From: Hyphomicrobium sp.
Lineage (GTDB): Bacteria > Pseudomonadota > Alphaproteobacteria > Rhizobiales > Hyphomicrobiaceae
Length of the DNA: 64,000 bases
Assembly (NCBI GenBank): GCA_016793445.1
Contig: JAEUME010000002.1
Span: 2,501 to 66,500 of the forward strand
Direction: 5' to 3'
In this document: positions 37,113-46,304 of the stretch, piece after piece
Layout of the letters: each line of letters opens with the position of its first letter
Numbering within the stretch: position 1 is the first letter of the stretch
Made by a program: the position numbers and the translations under genes
The notes under the pieces: model-generated
What the model saw: the letters and a program-made list of their open reading frames with translations, nothing else
Database searches by the model: none
What the model was told of the DNA's origin: nothing

Positions 37113-37736
37113 GTGACGAAATCGGCCCATACCCGTGCCAATCTTTCCCCTCGTATCGCCCCATCCAGGCGGACGCGGGCGAGAACACCGGTGCACACAG
37201 TGTTCGTCCTTGTATGCGCCGCCTTGGCCGCAACGGTCCTCACCGGGGGTATTCATCAGCGCGCGCAAGCCCAGGAGCAGCCAGCACCTTCGGGCAGCGG
37301 CCTGCCGGTCCCGCGCTTTGTCAGCCTAAAGTCTGACCGGGTAAACCTGCGCAACGGCCCGAGTACGGACTATCCAACCGGCTGGGTCTTCCGCCGGGCT
37401 GGACTTCCGCTTGAAGTGATCAAGGAATACGAGGCTTGGCGGCAGGTGCGCGACGCCGAAGGGACGACAGGATGGGTGCTGCAAACCCTGCTGTCGGGGC
37501 GGCGCACCGCACTCGTCCTGCCTTGGGAAATCAAGACCGGGCAGAAACCCCCGCAGGTGCCGATCCACTCGAGTGACAGTGCGCGCTCATCGGTCGTCGT
37601 CAACGTGGAAGCGGGCGTTATCGCCAATCTGCACTCATGCGATGGCCGCTGGTGCCGCGTCACGGTTGAGGATTATAGCGGCTACGTGGAGCAAAATAAG
37701 CTCTGGGGCGTCTACGAAGGTGAGACGATTAAGTAA
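37113..37736 (+). CDS. secreted protein with two SH3-like domains
   Basis: A 207-residue exported protein. A signal peptide (VHTVFVLVCAALAATVLTGG) lies at residues 27-46; starting at the GTG at 37191 would give a standard signal peptide, while the GTG at 37113 adds a basic lead. The mature part has two bacterial SH3 repeats: FVSLKSDRVNLRNGPSTDYP with GTTGWVLQTLLSG, then ARSSVVVNVEAGVIANLHSC with RVTVEDYSGYVEQNKLWGVY. Such domains bind peptidoglycan peptides. The family is widespread in Rhizobiales next to the hydroxyacid dehydrogenase gene. Confidence 0.85.
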   Translation: MTKSAHTRANLSPRIAPSRRTRARTPVHTVFVLVCAALAATVLTGGIHQRAQAQEQPAPSGSGLPVPRFVSLKSDRVNLRNGPSTDYPTGWVFRRAGLPLEVIKEYEAWRQVRDAEGTTGWVLQTLLSGRRTALVLPWEIKTGQKPPQVPIHSSDSARSSVVVNVEAGVIANLHSCDGRWCRVTVEDYSGYVEQNKLWGVYEGETIK

Positions 37737-37764
37737 GCCCCTGGAGCAGCTGAAAACCTGGCAG

Positions 37765-38202
37765 CTACTTTTTCGCCAGACGCACGACCACATCTATGTG
37801 CGTGATCGTCATGCCTTCGGGCGGTTCGGGCAGACCGGCGACCGAAATGGCATCGCCCGGAATGTCCATCAGCTCACCTTCCGATTCCAGCAAGAAGTGA
37901 TTGTGGTTAGACGTGTTTGTATCGAAGTAGGCCTTTGATCCCTCAATCGCCAATTCCCGCACCAAACCCGCACGCTTGAACTGATGCAGCGTGTTGTAGA
38001 CGGTCGCGAGCGACACATGCTCTCCCAGAGCCACAACCTCAGCATGAAGTTGTTCCGCCGTGACGTGCCGGTCCTCCCCGCCAAACAGCAATCCGCCTAG
38101 TGCCAAACGCTGACGCGTTGGCCTCAAGCCCGCAGCACGCAGCACCTGCGGCACGCTGCGCTCGGCCTCGGATGGGTCGGAATTATTCTGGGAATTGTTC
38201 AT
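37765..38202 (-). CDS. irr: iron response regulator Irr (Fur family)
   Basis: Heme-responsive iron regulator that replaces Fur in Rhizobiales. The ATG at 38202 gives 145 residues; an upstream TTG is possible. The DNA-binding part shows LRAAGLRPTRQRLALGGLLF and VSLATVYNTLHQFKRAGLV, and the dimer part has the His-rich NHNHFLLESEGELMDIP, where Irr proteins bind heme or metal. Divergent placement next to fabA-fabB-fabI is the conserved context for irr. The N-terminal heme-regulatory Cys-Pro motif of Bradyrhizobium Irr is absent. Confidence 0.92.
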   Translation of the reverse strand: MNNSQNNSDPSEAERSVPQVLRAAGLRPTRQRLALGGLLFGGEDRHVTAEQLHAEVVALGEHVSLATVYNTLHQFKRAGLVRELAIEGSKAYFDTNTSNHNHFLLESEGELMDIPGDAISVAGLPEPPEGMTITHIDVVVRLAKK

Positions 38203-38360
38203 TCTCTCGGTGGCGTCCAAGGGCTTCAAGAACGTCAGATAGGGACGTGGCTGGAGAAATACCAGACACGAGACGACCGTGCGCGCGACTTAGTCGCACA
38301 CATGGGTTATCGACATAATATGCCCACCGGCAATTCTGTGCAATAGCGCATCAAGCCATT

Positions 38361-38372
38361 GTATTTAAATAC
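38361..38372. promoter_or_regulatory. 12-bp AT palindrome in the irr-fabA intergenic region
   Basis: GTATTTAAATAC is a perfect palindrome in an AT-rich patch, 158 bases upstream of irr and 127 before fabA. It may be an operator or part of a promoter; it does not match the ICE or RirA consensus well. Confidence 0.3.
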
Positions 38373-38499
38373 TTTTATGTTTCGACTCCGGAACTTCCCG
38401 AAAGAGAGGGCGACTTTGAGTTCGAAAACCGTTGTGTTAGACACCCGGGCGCCGAGGAGCCGTAATGGCCTCAACGACTTGCAGGGAAGCGAGAACACT

Positions 38500-39042
38500 A
38501 TGGCCGACCGCCGACACAGTTTCGAGTTTGAGGACCTGTTGAGCTGCGGACGCGGCGAACTGTTCGGGGCGGGCAACGCTCAGTTGCCGCTGCCACCGAT
38601 GCTGATGTTCGATCGCATCTCACAGATTTCCGAAACCGGCGGTGCGCATGGCAAGGGCTTGATCGTCGCTGAGTTGAAAGTGGCCGGAAGCGAGCGCCTC
38701 AATTGGTTTTTCGACTGTCACTTCAAGGGTGACCCGGTCATGCCGGGTTGCCTCGGCCTCGACGCGCTCTGGCAACTCGTGGGTTTCTATCTGGGATGGC
38801 TCGGCGCTCCAGGGCGCGGCCGCGCGCTTGGCGTGGGCGAGGTGAAGTTCTCCAACATGGTTCTCCCCACCACCAAAAAGGTCGAATACGTCATCGACCT
38901 GAAGCGGGTCATTTTGCGCAAGCTCAAAATTGCCATCGCCGACGGGGTGCTCAAGGCGGACGGTGAGCCAATCTATCATGCGACCGATCTCAGGGTCGGT
39001 CTATTCCAGGCGGGCGAGGCACCTTCGGCAACGGGTGCTTGA
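38500..39042 (+). CDS. fabA: 3-hydroxydecanoyl-ACP dehydratase/isomerase
   Basis: Introduces the cis double bond in type II fatty acid synthesis by dehydrating 3-hydroxydecanoyl-ACP and isomerising the product. The ATG at 38500 ([20 protein letters not shown]) gives 180 residues, the usual length; the frame is open further upstream but not protein-like. The catalytic pair is H74 ([13 protein letters not shown]) and D88 (GLDALWQL). First gene of fabA-fabB-fabI. Confidence 0.97.
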   Translation: MADRRHSFEFEDLLSCGRGELFGAGNAQLPLPPMLMFDRISQISETGGAHGKGLIVAELKVAGSERLNWFFDCHFKGDPVMPGCLGLDALWQLVGFYLGWLGAPGRGRALGVGEVKFSNMVLPTTKKVEYVIDLKRVILRKLKIAIADGVLKADGEPIYHATDLRVGLFQAGEAPSATGA

Positions 39043-39145
39043 GGTTGGGCGCCACTTTCGGATAAACGAACAAGTCCGCCGGACGCCGACACGAAAGGCC
39101 GGGCGAGGGTAACCGCCGAGAGGGGCGCGAGGGGAAGGACTGTCG

Positions 39146-40378
39146 ATGAGGCGCGTCGTCGTCACCGGAATGGGCATCGTTTCCTCGATCGGAAACAATA
39201 GCCAGGAAGTTCTCGCTTCACTGCGCGAGGCAAAGTCCGGGATCTCGCGTGCGGAAAAATACGCCGAACTGGGCTTCAAATGCCAGGTTCATGGTGCGCC
39301 CGAGATCGACTGGGCGGCGATGGTGCCGAGAAAGCCCAAGCGTTTCATGAACCCCGGCGTCGGCTGGAACTGGATCGCGATGGACCAGGCGATCCGCGAT
39401 GCGGGTCTTGAGGAACGTGACGTCATCAACGAACGCTCCGGCATCATCATGGGATCTGGCGGACCTTCGACGCGCGCCATCGTGGAAGCTGCCGAAACGA
39501 CCGTGAAGTCCGGTGGTCCAAAGAAGATCGGACCTTTCGAAGTCCCCAAGGCGATGTGCTCAGGCCCTTCCGCCGCGCTCGCCACGGCCTTCCAGATCAA
39601 GGGCACCAACTATTCGATCTCCTCGGCGTGCGCGACGTCTGCGCACTGCATCGGCAACGCCGCCGAGCTTATCCAGTGGGGCAAGCAGGACATCATATTT
39701 GCAGGCGGCTGCGAGGAGCTCGACTGGACCCTCTCCAACCTGTTCGACGCTATGGGCGCCATGTCCTCGCGTTTCAACGACACGCCAAAGTCGGCAAGCC
39801 GCGCTTACGACAAGAACCGTGATGGTTTCGTCATCGCAGGCGGTGCGGGCGTTCTTGTTCTGGAAGAGCTGGAGCACGCCAAGGCACGCGGCGCAAAGAT
39901 TTACTGCGAAGTCGCCGGCTACGGCGCGACGTCCGATGGCTACGACATGGTCGCCCCCTCCGGGGAAGGCGCTGCGCGCTGCATGAAACTTGCGCTCAAG
40001 GGCCTTGACGGCAAGGGCGTGCCGAAAATCGACTACATCAACCCGCACGGAACCGGCACGCCTGTGGGAGACGCGCGCGAAATTGACGCCATCCGCGAAG
40101 TTTTCGGGACCGAGATCCCCACGATTTCCGCAACCAAATCCCTCACGGGCCATTCGCTCGGCGCCATTGGCGTGCAGGAAGCAATTTTTTCAGTTTTGAT
40201 GATGAACAACGGCTTCATTTGCGAGAGTGCAAATATCGAGGAGATCGATCCGGCCTTCGCTGACATCCCGATTGCACGAAAGCGCATCGACAACGTGACG
40301 CTTAACTGTGTCATGTCGAACAGCTTCGGTTTCGGCGGTACAAATGCCACTCTCATACTCCGCCGACATGATGGTTAA
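39146..40378 (+). CDS. fabB: 3-oxoacyl-ACP synthase I
   Basis: Condensing enzyme that elongates the cis-3-decenoyl-ACP made by FabA, so committing it to unsaturated fatty acids. The 410 residues have the Cys-His-His triad: C162 in ISSACATSAHCIG, H301 in NPHGTGTPVGD and H336 in SLTGHSLGAIG. It follows fabA by 103 bases; GGGGAAGGA upstream of the ATG is a good ribosome site. Confidence 0.97.
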   Translation: MRRVVVTGMGIVSSIGNNSQEVLASLREAKSGISRAEKYAELGFKCQVHGAPEIDWAAMVPRKPKRFMNPGVGWNWIAMDQAIRDAGLEERDVINERSGIIMGSGGPSTRAIVEAAETTVKSGGPKKIGPFEVPKAMCSGPSAALATAFQIKGTNYSISSACATSAHCIGNAAELIQWGKQDIIFAGGCEELDWTLSNLFDAMGAMSSRFNDTPKSASRAYDKNRDGFVIAGGAGVLVLEELEHAKARGAKIYCEVAGYGATSDGYDMVAPSGEGAARCMKLALKGLDGKGVPKIDYINPHGTGTPVGDAREIDAIREVFGTEIPTISATKSLTGHSLGAIGVQEAIFSVLMMNNGFICESANIEEIDPAFADIPIARKRIDNVTLNCVMSNSFGFGGTNATLILRRHDG

Positions 40379-40512
40379 CCGTTAAGCCGTCACAGTCGTC
40401 TTCAGTCTTCTGGCGTAACGACAGACGGTGCGTTTTTATGAGAGTTCACAAGCGTGGAGCCGGCTGGTTTCAGGTTCACGGACGTTCTTTCGTTAGAAAT
40501 ACGAGGCTCCCC

Positions 40513-41382
40513 ATGACGGATATCGATATCGCAAAGCCGGGCCCATTGATGGCAGGCAAACGCGGCCTGGTAATGGGCGTCGCCAATGATCGCTCGATTG
40601 CCTGGGGCATAGCGCGCATCCTGGCTGGACAAGGCGCCGAGCTGGCTTTCACCTATCAGGGCGGCGCCTTTGGCCGCCGCGCCTTGCCTTTGGCGCAGTC
40701 GCTCGGTTCCAAAATCATCGAGGAATGCAATGTCCTCGACCTGCCGAGCGTCGACAACGTCTTCTCCAGGATCCAGTCCGAGTGGGGTTCGCTCGATTTC
40801 ATCGTCCACGCGCTCGCCTTCTCGGATCCGCGCGAGCTTGCTGGGCGCTATGCCGATACCACGCGCGACAACTTCACCAACACAATGGTGATCTCGTGCT
40901 TCTCGTTCACCGAGATCGCCAAACGCGCCGCCGGGCTGATGCCCAATGGCGGCTCGATGATCACGCTGACCTATGGCGGCGCAACCCGCTGGGTGCCGTC
41001 CTACAACGTCATGGGTGTTGCCAAGGCCGCACTTGAAGCCTCTGTGCGCTATCTCGCGGCCGACTTCGGCCCGCAGGGTATCCGCGTCAACGCGCTCTCC
41101 GCCGGTCCTATGCGCACGCTGTCAGGCGCGGGCGTGGGCGATGCGCGGGTGATCTTCAACTTCCAGCGTGAGAACGCGCCGCTGAAGCGCACGCCTACGC
41201 TTGATGAGGTCGGCGGTTCCGCCCTCTACCTGCTCTCGCCATTGTCGGGCGCTGTGACGGGCGAGGTTCACTTTGTCGATTGCGGCTATAACACCGTGTC
41301 GATGCCAAACCTTCAGAGTCTCAAGGAGTTGGATGCCGAAGGCAAGTCGCCTGGCCGCCCACCGTCTCAAGCGGCCGAGTAA
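40513..41382 (+). CDS. fabI: enoyl-ACP reductase (NADH)
   Basis: Last step of each elongation cycle, and the target of triclosan. The ATG at 40513 gives 289 residues. Seen are the nucleotide-binding RGLVMGVANDRSIAWGIA, HALAFSDP, and the catalytic Y164-x6-K171 in YNVMGVAKAALE with the second tyrosine ten residues earlier (LTYGGATRW), the FabI pattern. It closes the fab operon and is followed by a terminator. Confidence 0.96.
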   Translation: MTDIDIAKPGPLMAGKRGLVMGVANDRSIAWGIARILAGQGAELAFTYQGGAFGRRALPLAQSLGSKIIEECNVLDLPSVDNVFSRIQSEWGSLDFIVHALAFSDPRELAGRYADTTRDNFTNTMVISCFSFTEIAKRAAGLMPNGGSMITLTYGGATRWVPSYNVMGVAKAALEASVRYLAADFGPQGIRVNALSAGPMRTLSGAGVGDARVIFNFQRENAPLKRTPTLDEVGGSALYLLSPLSGAVTGEVHFVDCGYNTVSMPNLQSLKELDAEGKSPGRPPSQAAE

Positions 41383-41412
41383 GTTCGCTCAGAAGACCTT
41401 TTCAGCATTCGA

Positions 41413-41439
41413 CGGGTCCGCATATCGCGGGCCCGTTTT
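41413..41439 (+). terminator. terminator of the fabA-fabB-fabI operon
   Basis: CGGGTCCGC pairs with GCGGGCCCG (one G-U pair) around a 5-base loop, followed directly by TTTT. It lies 31 bases past the fabI stop codon. Confidence 0.8.
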
Positions 41440-41443
41440 GCGT

Positions 41444-41737
41444 TCACATCGCGCTGCTCCAGGGATGTGCTCCGGGACAGGCTTGCGGATACTTGCGCAG
41501 AAAGTGATGCAGGGCGTGCAACAATCTGGCGACATGAGCACGGTCACCCATGCCTTGCGCGGCACGGATATCGTCCACGATCATCTCGCCAATTTTCTGC
41601 TGACCATCCTTGCTCATCAAGAGACACTCGGCCAACCCGGTGGCGGCGATCTCAGGGATATGCTCATGCTCGGCAACGGCGAGCACTTCCTCCTCGGATA
41701 AGCCGCACAAGGCAATGCAATCATCGAGCGTAATCAT
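41444..41737 (-). CDS. conserved small alphaproteobacterial protein of unknown function
   Basis: A 97-residue cytosolic, mostly helical protein starting MITLDDCIALCGLSEEEVLA, followed by VAEHEHIPEIAATGLAECLL. I know this opening as a conserved hypothetical family in Rhizobiales, but no function. Near the C-terminus it has a His-rich helix (HVARLLHALHHFLRKYP). It faces the end of the fab operon and is divergent from murI. Confidence 0.75.
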   Translation of the reverse strand: MITLDDCIALCGLSEEEVLAVAEHEHIPEIAATGLAECLLMSKDGQQKIGEMIVDDIRAAQGMGDRAHVARLLHALHHFLRKYPQACPGAHPWSSAM

Positions 41738-41996
41738 GGTGCAACTCACAACTCTGAGGCTGCCAAATCCTCGGCCCATAGCGCCGCCTCAAGAAATGCG
41801 CCGGACATATAATCATCATCCCCGCGGCCATGGCCGGCAATGATCTAAATCTAACTCGCCGCGTCGTTTCGCAGCCGCGAGACGGCAGGCGTCTTCCGCC
41901 GAACGGTACCCGGCGAACGTTCGATTTTTCCGCGGCTCAGAGCCGCTTTGGGAATCGTTGACATCGGCGGGGCTGCAAGGGCACACACTCGCGCTC

Positions 41997-42842
41997 ATGA
42001 TCGGAGTTTTTGATTCTGGCCTGGGGGGCCTTACCGTGCTGCGCGAACTCGTCTCGCGTTTCAGGCACGCGGACTTCGTTTATCTCGCCGATCACGCTCA
42101 TGTACCTTATGGCAATCGCCCATCCGGAGAAGTCGTTGATCTGACCCGCAACGCGGTGGAAGAGCTTTACCGCCGGGGCGCCAAGCTCGTATTGCTGGGC
42201 TGCAATACGGCAACGGCCGTAGCGCTGCGCCGCTTGCAACAGCAGTGGCTGCCCGACAGTCCTTGGGCCGGTACCCACAACGTTCTGGGAATTGTCGCGC
42301 CTACCGTCGAAGCCGCGACGCAGACGCCGTGGGCGGTGACGTCGCCCCAGTATCCGCAAAAATACAATACCGACACCGTTGCGGTTTTCGGCACGACGCG
42401 GACGGTGGCATCCGGGGTCTTTCCAGAGGAGATCCGCAAGCGCTGTCCGAAGGTGACAGTCGTCCAGCAGATCTGCTCGGAACTTGCAGGCGCCATCGAA
42501 GCCGAAAAGCCGGAAGCCGAGCTGGACCGGCTCGTGGCCGAAGGCGTCGCAGGGGTTTTGACGAAGACCGCAGGGCTGCCGCCTCATCGCGCTATCCTGG
42601 GCTGTACGCACTTTCCGCTAGTGGAGCATCTCTTCCGCCGCCACCTGCCGCCGTTCACCAGGATCCTGTCGCAGCCCGAGGTCGTCGCCGATAGCTTCGA
42701 GGATTATCTGCACCGGCACCGGCATTATCTGGAGGGCAGCGAAGGCGGCCGCCTCACGCTGTTGACAACCGGCAAACCCGAGGATGTCAGCCGCCTGGCC
42801 CGGGTGTTCTGGCCCGAGGTTGCAGCCTTCGGCCGCGCGTGA
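41997..42842 (+). CDS. murI: glutamate racemase
   Basis: Makes D-glutamate for peptidoglycan. The ATG at 41997 (MIGVFDSGLGGLTVLRELVS) gives 281 residues. The two catalytic cysteines are C69 (LLGCNTATAV) and C203 (LGCTHFPLVE), each in its family motif, and the YLADHAHVPYGNR substrate loop is present. The insert around residues 105-130 (TPWAVTSPQYPQKYNTDT) is longer than in E. coli-type enzymes. Confidence 0.96.
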   Translation: MIGVFDSGLGGLTVLRELVSRFRHADFVYLADHAHVPYGNRPSGEVVDLTRNAVEELYRRGAKLVLLGCNTATAVALRRLQQQWLPDSPWAGTHNVLGIVAPTVEAATQTPWAVTSPQYPQKYNTDTVAVFGTTRTVASGVFPEEIRKRCPKVTVVQQICSELAGAIEAEKPEAELDRLVAEGVAGVLTKTAGLPPHRAILGCTHFPLVEHLFRRHLPPFTRILSQPEVVADSFEDYLHRHRHYLEGSEGGRLTLLTTGKPEDVSRLARVFWPEVAAFGRA

Positions 42843-42982
42843 ATTTTCATTCAAATATGCCGCGTTGGCATTTTTATGCTGCGCAACTCATCTATCTGAT
42901 ATCGGGATAAGCGCTAAGCTTCCTACGCGTCGCTCTTTGGCCGCATCTTTCATCTCCTGTCAGCGAGGCCCATATCAGACCG

Positions 42983-45358
42983 ATGTCCGATCTATTCAAA
43001 AAGTCCACTCACGGCGCGCATCGCGAGGCTGATAGCGAAAGCCCGCATCGCGTGATCGATCCGGTGTGCGGCATGAGCGTCGACACGCGGGCGGGCAAGC
43101 CGTCATTCGACTACGAGGGAACGACGTACCACTTCTGCGGCACGCGCTGCCGCGAGAAATTCTCGGCCGATCCGGAACACTACATCGATCCCGCGCGCAA
43201 GGTGACGCGGTCCATGACCGACGTGAACGCTGCAGGAAGCAGCAAGAAGCTCTACACCTGCCCCATGGACCCAGAGATCATTCAGGAGGGACCAGGCACG
43301 TGCCCGAAGTGCGGCATGGCGCTGGAGCCGATGGGGGTTCCTGATGCTGACGCCGGCGACAGCCCTGAATTGATCGACTTCCTGCACCGCCTGAAGGTCG
43401 GCGCGCTCTTCACGATTCCGCTCTTCATCCTGTCAATGGGCGCGCATGCCGGTTTGCCGGTTCACGATTGGTTTGGTGCGCGCGGCAGCCAGTTTGTCGA
43501 ACTTCTGCTCGCTGCTCCGGTCGTGTTGTGGTGTGGGCAGCCGTTCTTCAAACGCGGCATCGCCTCGCTGCGCAACAATAGTCCCAACATGTGGACGCTG
43601 ATCGCGCTCGGCACGGGCGCGGCGTTCCTCTACAGCCTCGCCGCGGTCGCCGCTCCTGGACTCTTTCCAGAGACGATGCGCGGACATGGCGGAACGGTGC
43701 CCGTCTATTTCGAAGCGGCCGCTGTCATCATCGTTCTGGTGCTGCTCGGTCAAGTGCTGGAGCTGCGCGCACGGGCCCGCACGGGCGACGCCTTGCGCGC
43801 GCTCATGGACCTGACGCCCAAGACAGCGCTGCGCGTGCTGCCTAACGGTACCGAACGTGAAGTTCCGCTCGCCAACATTCTCCATGGCGACCAGATCCGT
43901 ATCCGGCCCGGCGCGGCCATTCCCGTCGACGGTGTGATCGTGTCGGGCCATTCGGCCATCGATGAATCTTTGCTCTCCGGCGAACCGCTGCCCGTGGACA
44001 AGGTCGAGGGCGATGAGGTCACGGGCGGCACGATCAACACGTCGGGCTCGTTCGTCATGCAAGCGCGCGCCGTGGGATCGGAAACAGTGTTGTCGCGCAT
44101 CGTGGCCATGGTGTCGGAGGCTCAGCGCAGCCGCGCACCCCTGCAGAATCTCGCTGACCGCGTGGCGCGCTACTTTGTCCCCGCCGTGGTGGCCGTTGCC
44201 GTTCTCGCGTTCTTGGCGTGGTTGTGGCTCGGCCCCGAGCCGCGCCTGGCCCATGCCATCGTAGCCGCTGTTTCCGTGCTCATCATCGCCTGCCCCTGTG
44301 CCTTGGGCCTCGCGACGCCCATTTCGGTCATGGTCGCAACAGGCAGAGGGGCGCGCGAAGGCGTGCTTATCCGCAATGCGCAAGCCCTTGAAGCCCTTGC
44401 CAAGGCCGATACGCTAATTCTCGACAAGACAGGAACGCTCACGCAGGGTCGCCCCGTACTTACCGGCATCGTTTCCAACGGCATTCCTGAGACGGAGCTG
44501 CTGATGCTGGCGGCGAGCCTTGAACAGGCGAGCGAACATCCGATTGCCGCAGCCATCGTGGCGGGCGCCCGCGAGCGTGGACTGACCTTACAAAAGGCGG
44601 ACAATTTTTCTGCCGTCACAGGACAAGGCGCGCGCGCCGATATCGCTGGACATCATGTTGTCGTGGGCAACGCCAGACTGATGCAAGAACGCGGCATCGA
44701 TGCCAGCGCGGCCCATGCTCAAGCCGAACGCCATGCAACATCAGGCCAGACGCCGCTCTATGTTGCCGTCGATGGCAAGCTGGCAGGCCTGCTGTCAGTC
44801 TCCGACAAAGTAAAGCCGCAAGCCCGCGAGGCCATTGCCGAGTTGAAAACGCTGGGCCTCGACATCATCATGGCAACGGGCGACCGCCAGGAAACAGCCC
44901 AAGCGGTGGCGCACGAACTTGGCATCGACAAGGTGCATGCGGGATTGCTGCCGGCCGAGAAATCGCGCCTCATTTCCGAACTCAAAACGCGCGGCCGTAC
45001 GGTGGCGTTCGCAGGCGATGGCATCAATGACGCGGTGGCTCTCACGACCGCGGATTCAGGCATCGCCATGGGAACGGGTGCCGATGTCGCCATCGAAAGC
45101 GCCGGAATTACGCTGCCGAAGGGCGATCTCAAGGGCATCGTCAGAGCCCGCCGCCTGGCGAGCGCAACAGTCGCCAACATCCGTCAAAACTTGGCATTTG
45201 CGTTCGGCTACAACGCACTCGGCGTGCCGGTCGCAGCAGGCGTTCTTTATCCTGTTTTCGGCATCCTGCTCTCGCCGATGATCGCGGCCCTGGCAATGAG
45301 TTTTTCTTCCGTGTCGGTCATCACAAACGCGCTGCGGCTTGGACGTACACGGTCATAA
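42983..45358 (+). CDS. copper-type P1B ATPase with N-terminal YHS and HMBD domains
   Basis: Heavy-metal pump of the inner membrane, most likely exporting Cu(I). The 791 residues begin with a YHS domain (24-70; DPVCGMSV with C29, then [10 protein letters not shown] with C52 and C56) and a heavy-metal binding domain (90-117; [23 protein letters not shown]), in place of the HMA ferredoxin-like domains of classic CopA. The eight-helix core has the ion-site C437-P-C439, phosphorylation motif DKTGTLT (D481), HP motif SEHPIAAAI and GDGINDA. No copper-responsive regulator is adjacent. Confidence 0.94.
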   Translation: MSDLFKKSTHGAHREADSESPHRVIDPVCGMSVDTRAGKPSFDYEGTTYHFCGTRCREKFSADPEHYIDPARKVTRSMTDVNAAGSSKKLYTCPMDPEIIQEGPGTCPKCGMALEPMGVPDADAGDSPELIDFLHRLKVGALFTIPLFILSMGAHAGLPVHDWFGARGSQFVELLLAAPVVLWCGQPFFKRGIASLRNNSPNMWTLIALGTGAAFLYSLAAVAAPGLFPETMRGHGGTVPVYFEAAAVIIVLVLLGQVLELRARARTGDALRALMDLTPKTALRVLPNGTEREVPLANILHGDQIRIRPGAAIPVDGVIVSGHSAIDESLLSGEPLPVDKVEGDEVTGGTINTSGSFVMQARAVGSETVLSRIVAMVSEAQRSRAPLQNLADRVARYFVPAVVAVAVLAFLAWLWLGPEPRLAHAIVAAVSVLIIACPCALGLATPISVMVATGRGAREGVLIRNAQALEALAKADTLILDKTGTLTQGRPVLTGIVSNGIPETELLMLAASLEQASEHPIAAAIVAGARERGLTLQKADNFSAVTGQGARADIAGHHVVVGNARLMQERGIDASAAHAQAERHATSGQTPLYVAVDGKLAGLLSVSDKVKPQAREAIAELKTLGLDIIMATGDRQETAQAVAHELGIDKVHAGLLPAEKSRLISELKTRGRTVAFAGDGINDAVALTTADSGIAMGTGADVAIESAGITLPKGDLKGIVRARRLASATVANIRQNLAFAFGYNALGVPVAAGVLYPVFGILLSPMIAALAMSFSSVSVITNALRLGRTRS

Positions 45359-45488
45359 GTTGCCAGTCTGACCGCAATCTGGCAGCTTGCGGGCGGCGGC
45401 CGCCCAGGGAGCGCCGCTTGTTTGTCGCAATGGACCGTTAGTCCCAGTACATCGGCAAGCACACGATTAACGGGAAGGAGTAAACCCC

Positions 45489-45770
45489 ATGCGGTTTTCT
45501 GGTATTGCACTTGGCGCGATCGCCCTCGCCGCGGCAGCGTTTGTTTCAATTGGCGCGCCTGCAACAGCGGCCCCCGGTGGCTCGCTTGGCGTCATGAAAT
45601 CGATCACGGCGGAACAGACGATGATCGACAAGACGCATGGATGGCACCGCACGTGCCGCCGCGGCTTGACCGACGTGCATCGTCACGTACCGGGTGTCGG
45701 GCGCGTGACGTGTAGCAGCCGCCGCTGCTGGACGAACCAGTGGGGTGTGCGCCGCTGCAAATGGTCTTGA
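45489..45770 (+). CDS. small secreted cationic Cys-containing protein
   Basis: A 93-residue protein with a strong ribosome site (GGAAGGAG) and a signal peptide (residues 1-28, cleavage after ATAA). The mature 65 residues are basic, with four cysteines: RTCRRGL, VTCSSRRCW and VRRCKWS. Arg and His are abundant. I do not recognise a named family; similar short proteins are common in Hyphomicrobiales. The features would suit a disulfide-bonded envelope protein. Confidence 0.7.
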   Translation: MRFSGIALGAIALAAAAFVSIGAPATAAPGGSLGVMKSITAEQTMIDKTHGWHRTCRRGLTDVHRHVPGVGRVTCSSRRCWTNQWGVRRCKWS

Positions 45771-45805
45771 AGACCGCAAGCGTGCTGTCTTGAGTAAAAG
45801 ACGAA

Positions 45806-45833
45806 AGCCGCTGGTTCACCCGGCGGCTTTTTT
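45806..45833 (+). terminator. terminator after the small secreted protein gene
   Basis: AGCCGC-TGG pairs with CC-CGGCGGCT around a short loop and is followed by six Ts. The end of the convergent GtrA-like gene lies inside the hairpin, so the two 3' ends overlap. Confidence 0.75.
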
Positions 45834-46304
45834 AACGGCTGCTGGGCGAGCCGCGAAGATGATCGAGCGCCGGATCATGAAGACGGCGGCGAAACTGACA
45901 AGTACCGCGATGCCTTTCGCACAGACAGATCCGGTACCAAGCGTGCCCACGGCCAGATGGATCACCGCCCAGGTTGTGAACACGCCGAAGATGCCGCTTG
46001 CCGCGAACTCCATGAAGAGCCGGCGGCGCGTCTTGAGAGACGCGGACGCATCGAAAACCAGGCGAACCGACAGTGTGTAGTGCAGCACAAGCCCCATGCT
46101 GTATCCAGTCGCACCTGCAAGCGCCGCAGACATGACGTCAAAATGCGTAAGAAACATGAAGACCGCAAAATCGAGTCCCAACGCCAGCGCGCTGACGCCG
46201 GCATAGCGAACAAGTTGTTCGATGGGTCTAAACTGCGCGATGCGTTCGGCCGCGCTCACGCCGAAAGCCGGAAGGCGCAGCAAACTGCCGGAGGAGGATG
46301 TCAT
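45816..46304 (-). CDS. GtrA-family membrane protein
   Basis: A 162-residue protein with four membrane helices (for example YAGVSALALGLDFAVFMFLT). GtrA-like proteins are thought to flip undecaprenyl- or polyprenyl-phosphate-linked sugars across the inner membrane. The ATG at 46304 overlaps the stop of the flavoprotein gene by ATGA, so the two are coupled; reading from further upstream would run into that gene. Confidence 0.88.
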   Translation of the reverse strand: MTSSSGSLLRLPAFGVSAAERIAQFRPIEQLVRYAGVSALALGLDFAVFMFLTHFDVMSAALAGATGYSMGLVLHYTLSVRLVFDASASLKTRRRLFMEFAASGIFGVFTTWAVIHLAVGTLGTGSVCAKGIAVLVSFAAVFMIRRSIIFAARPAAVKKAAG

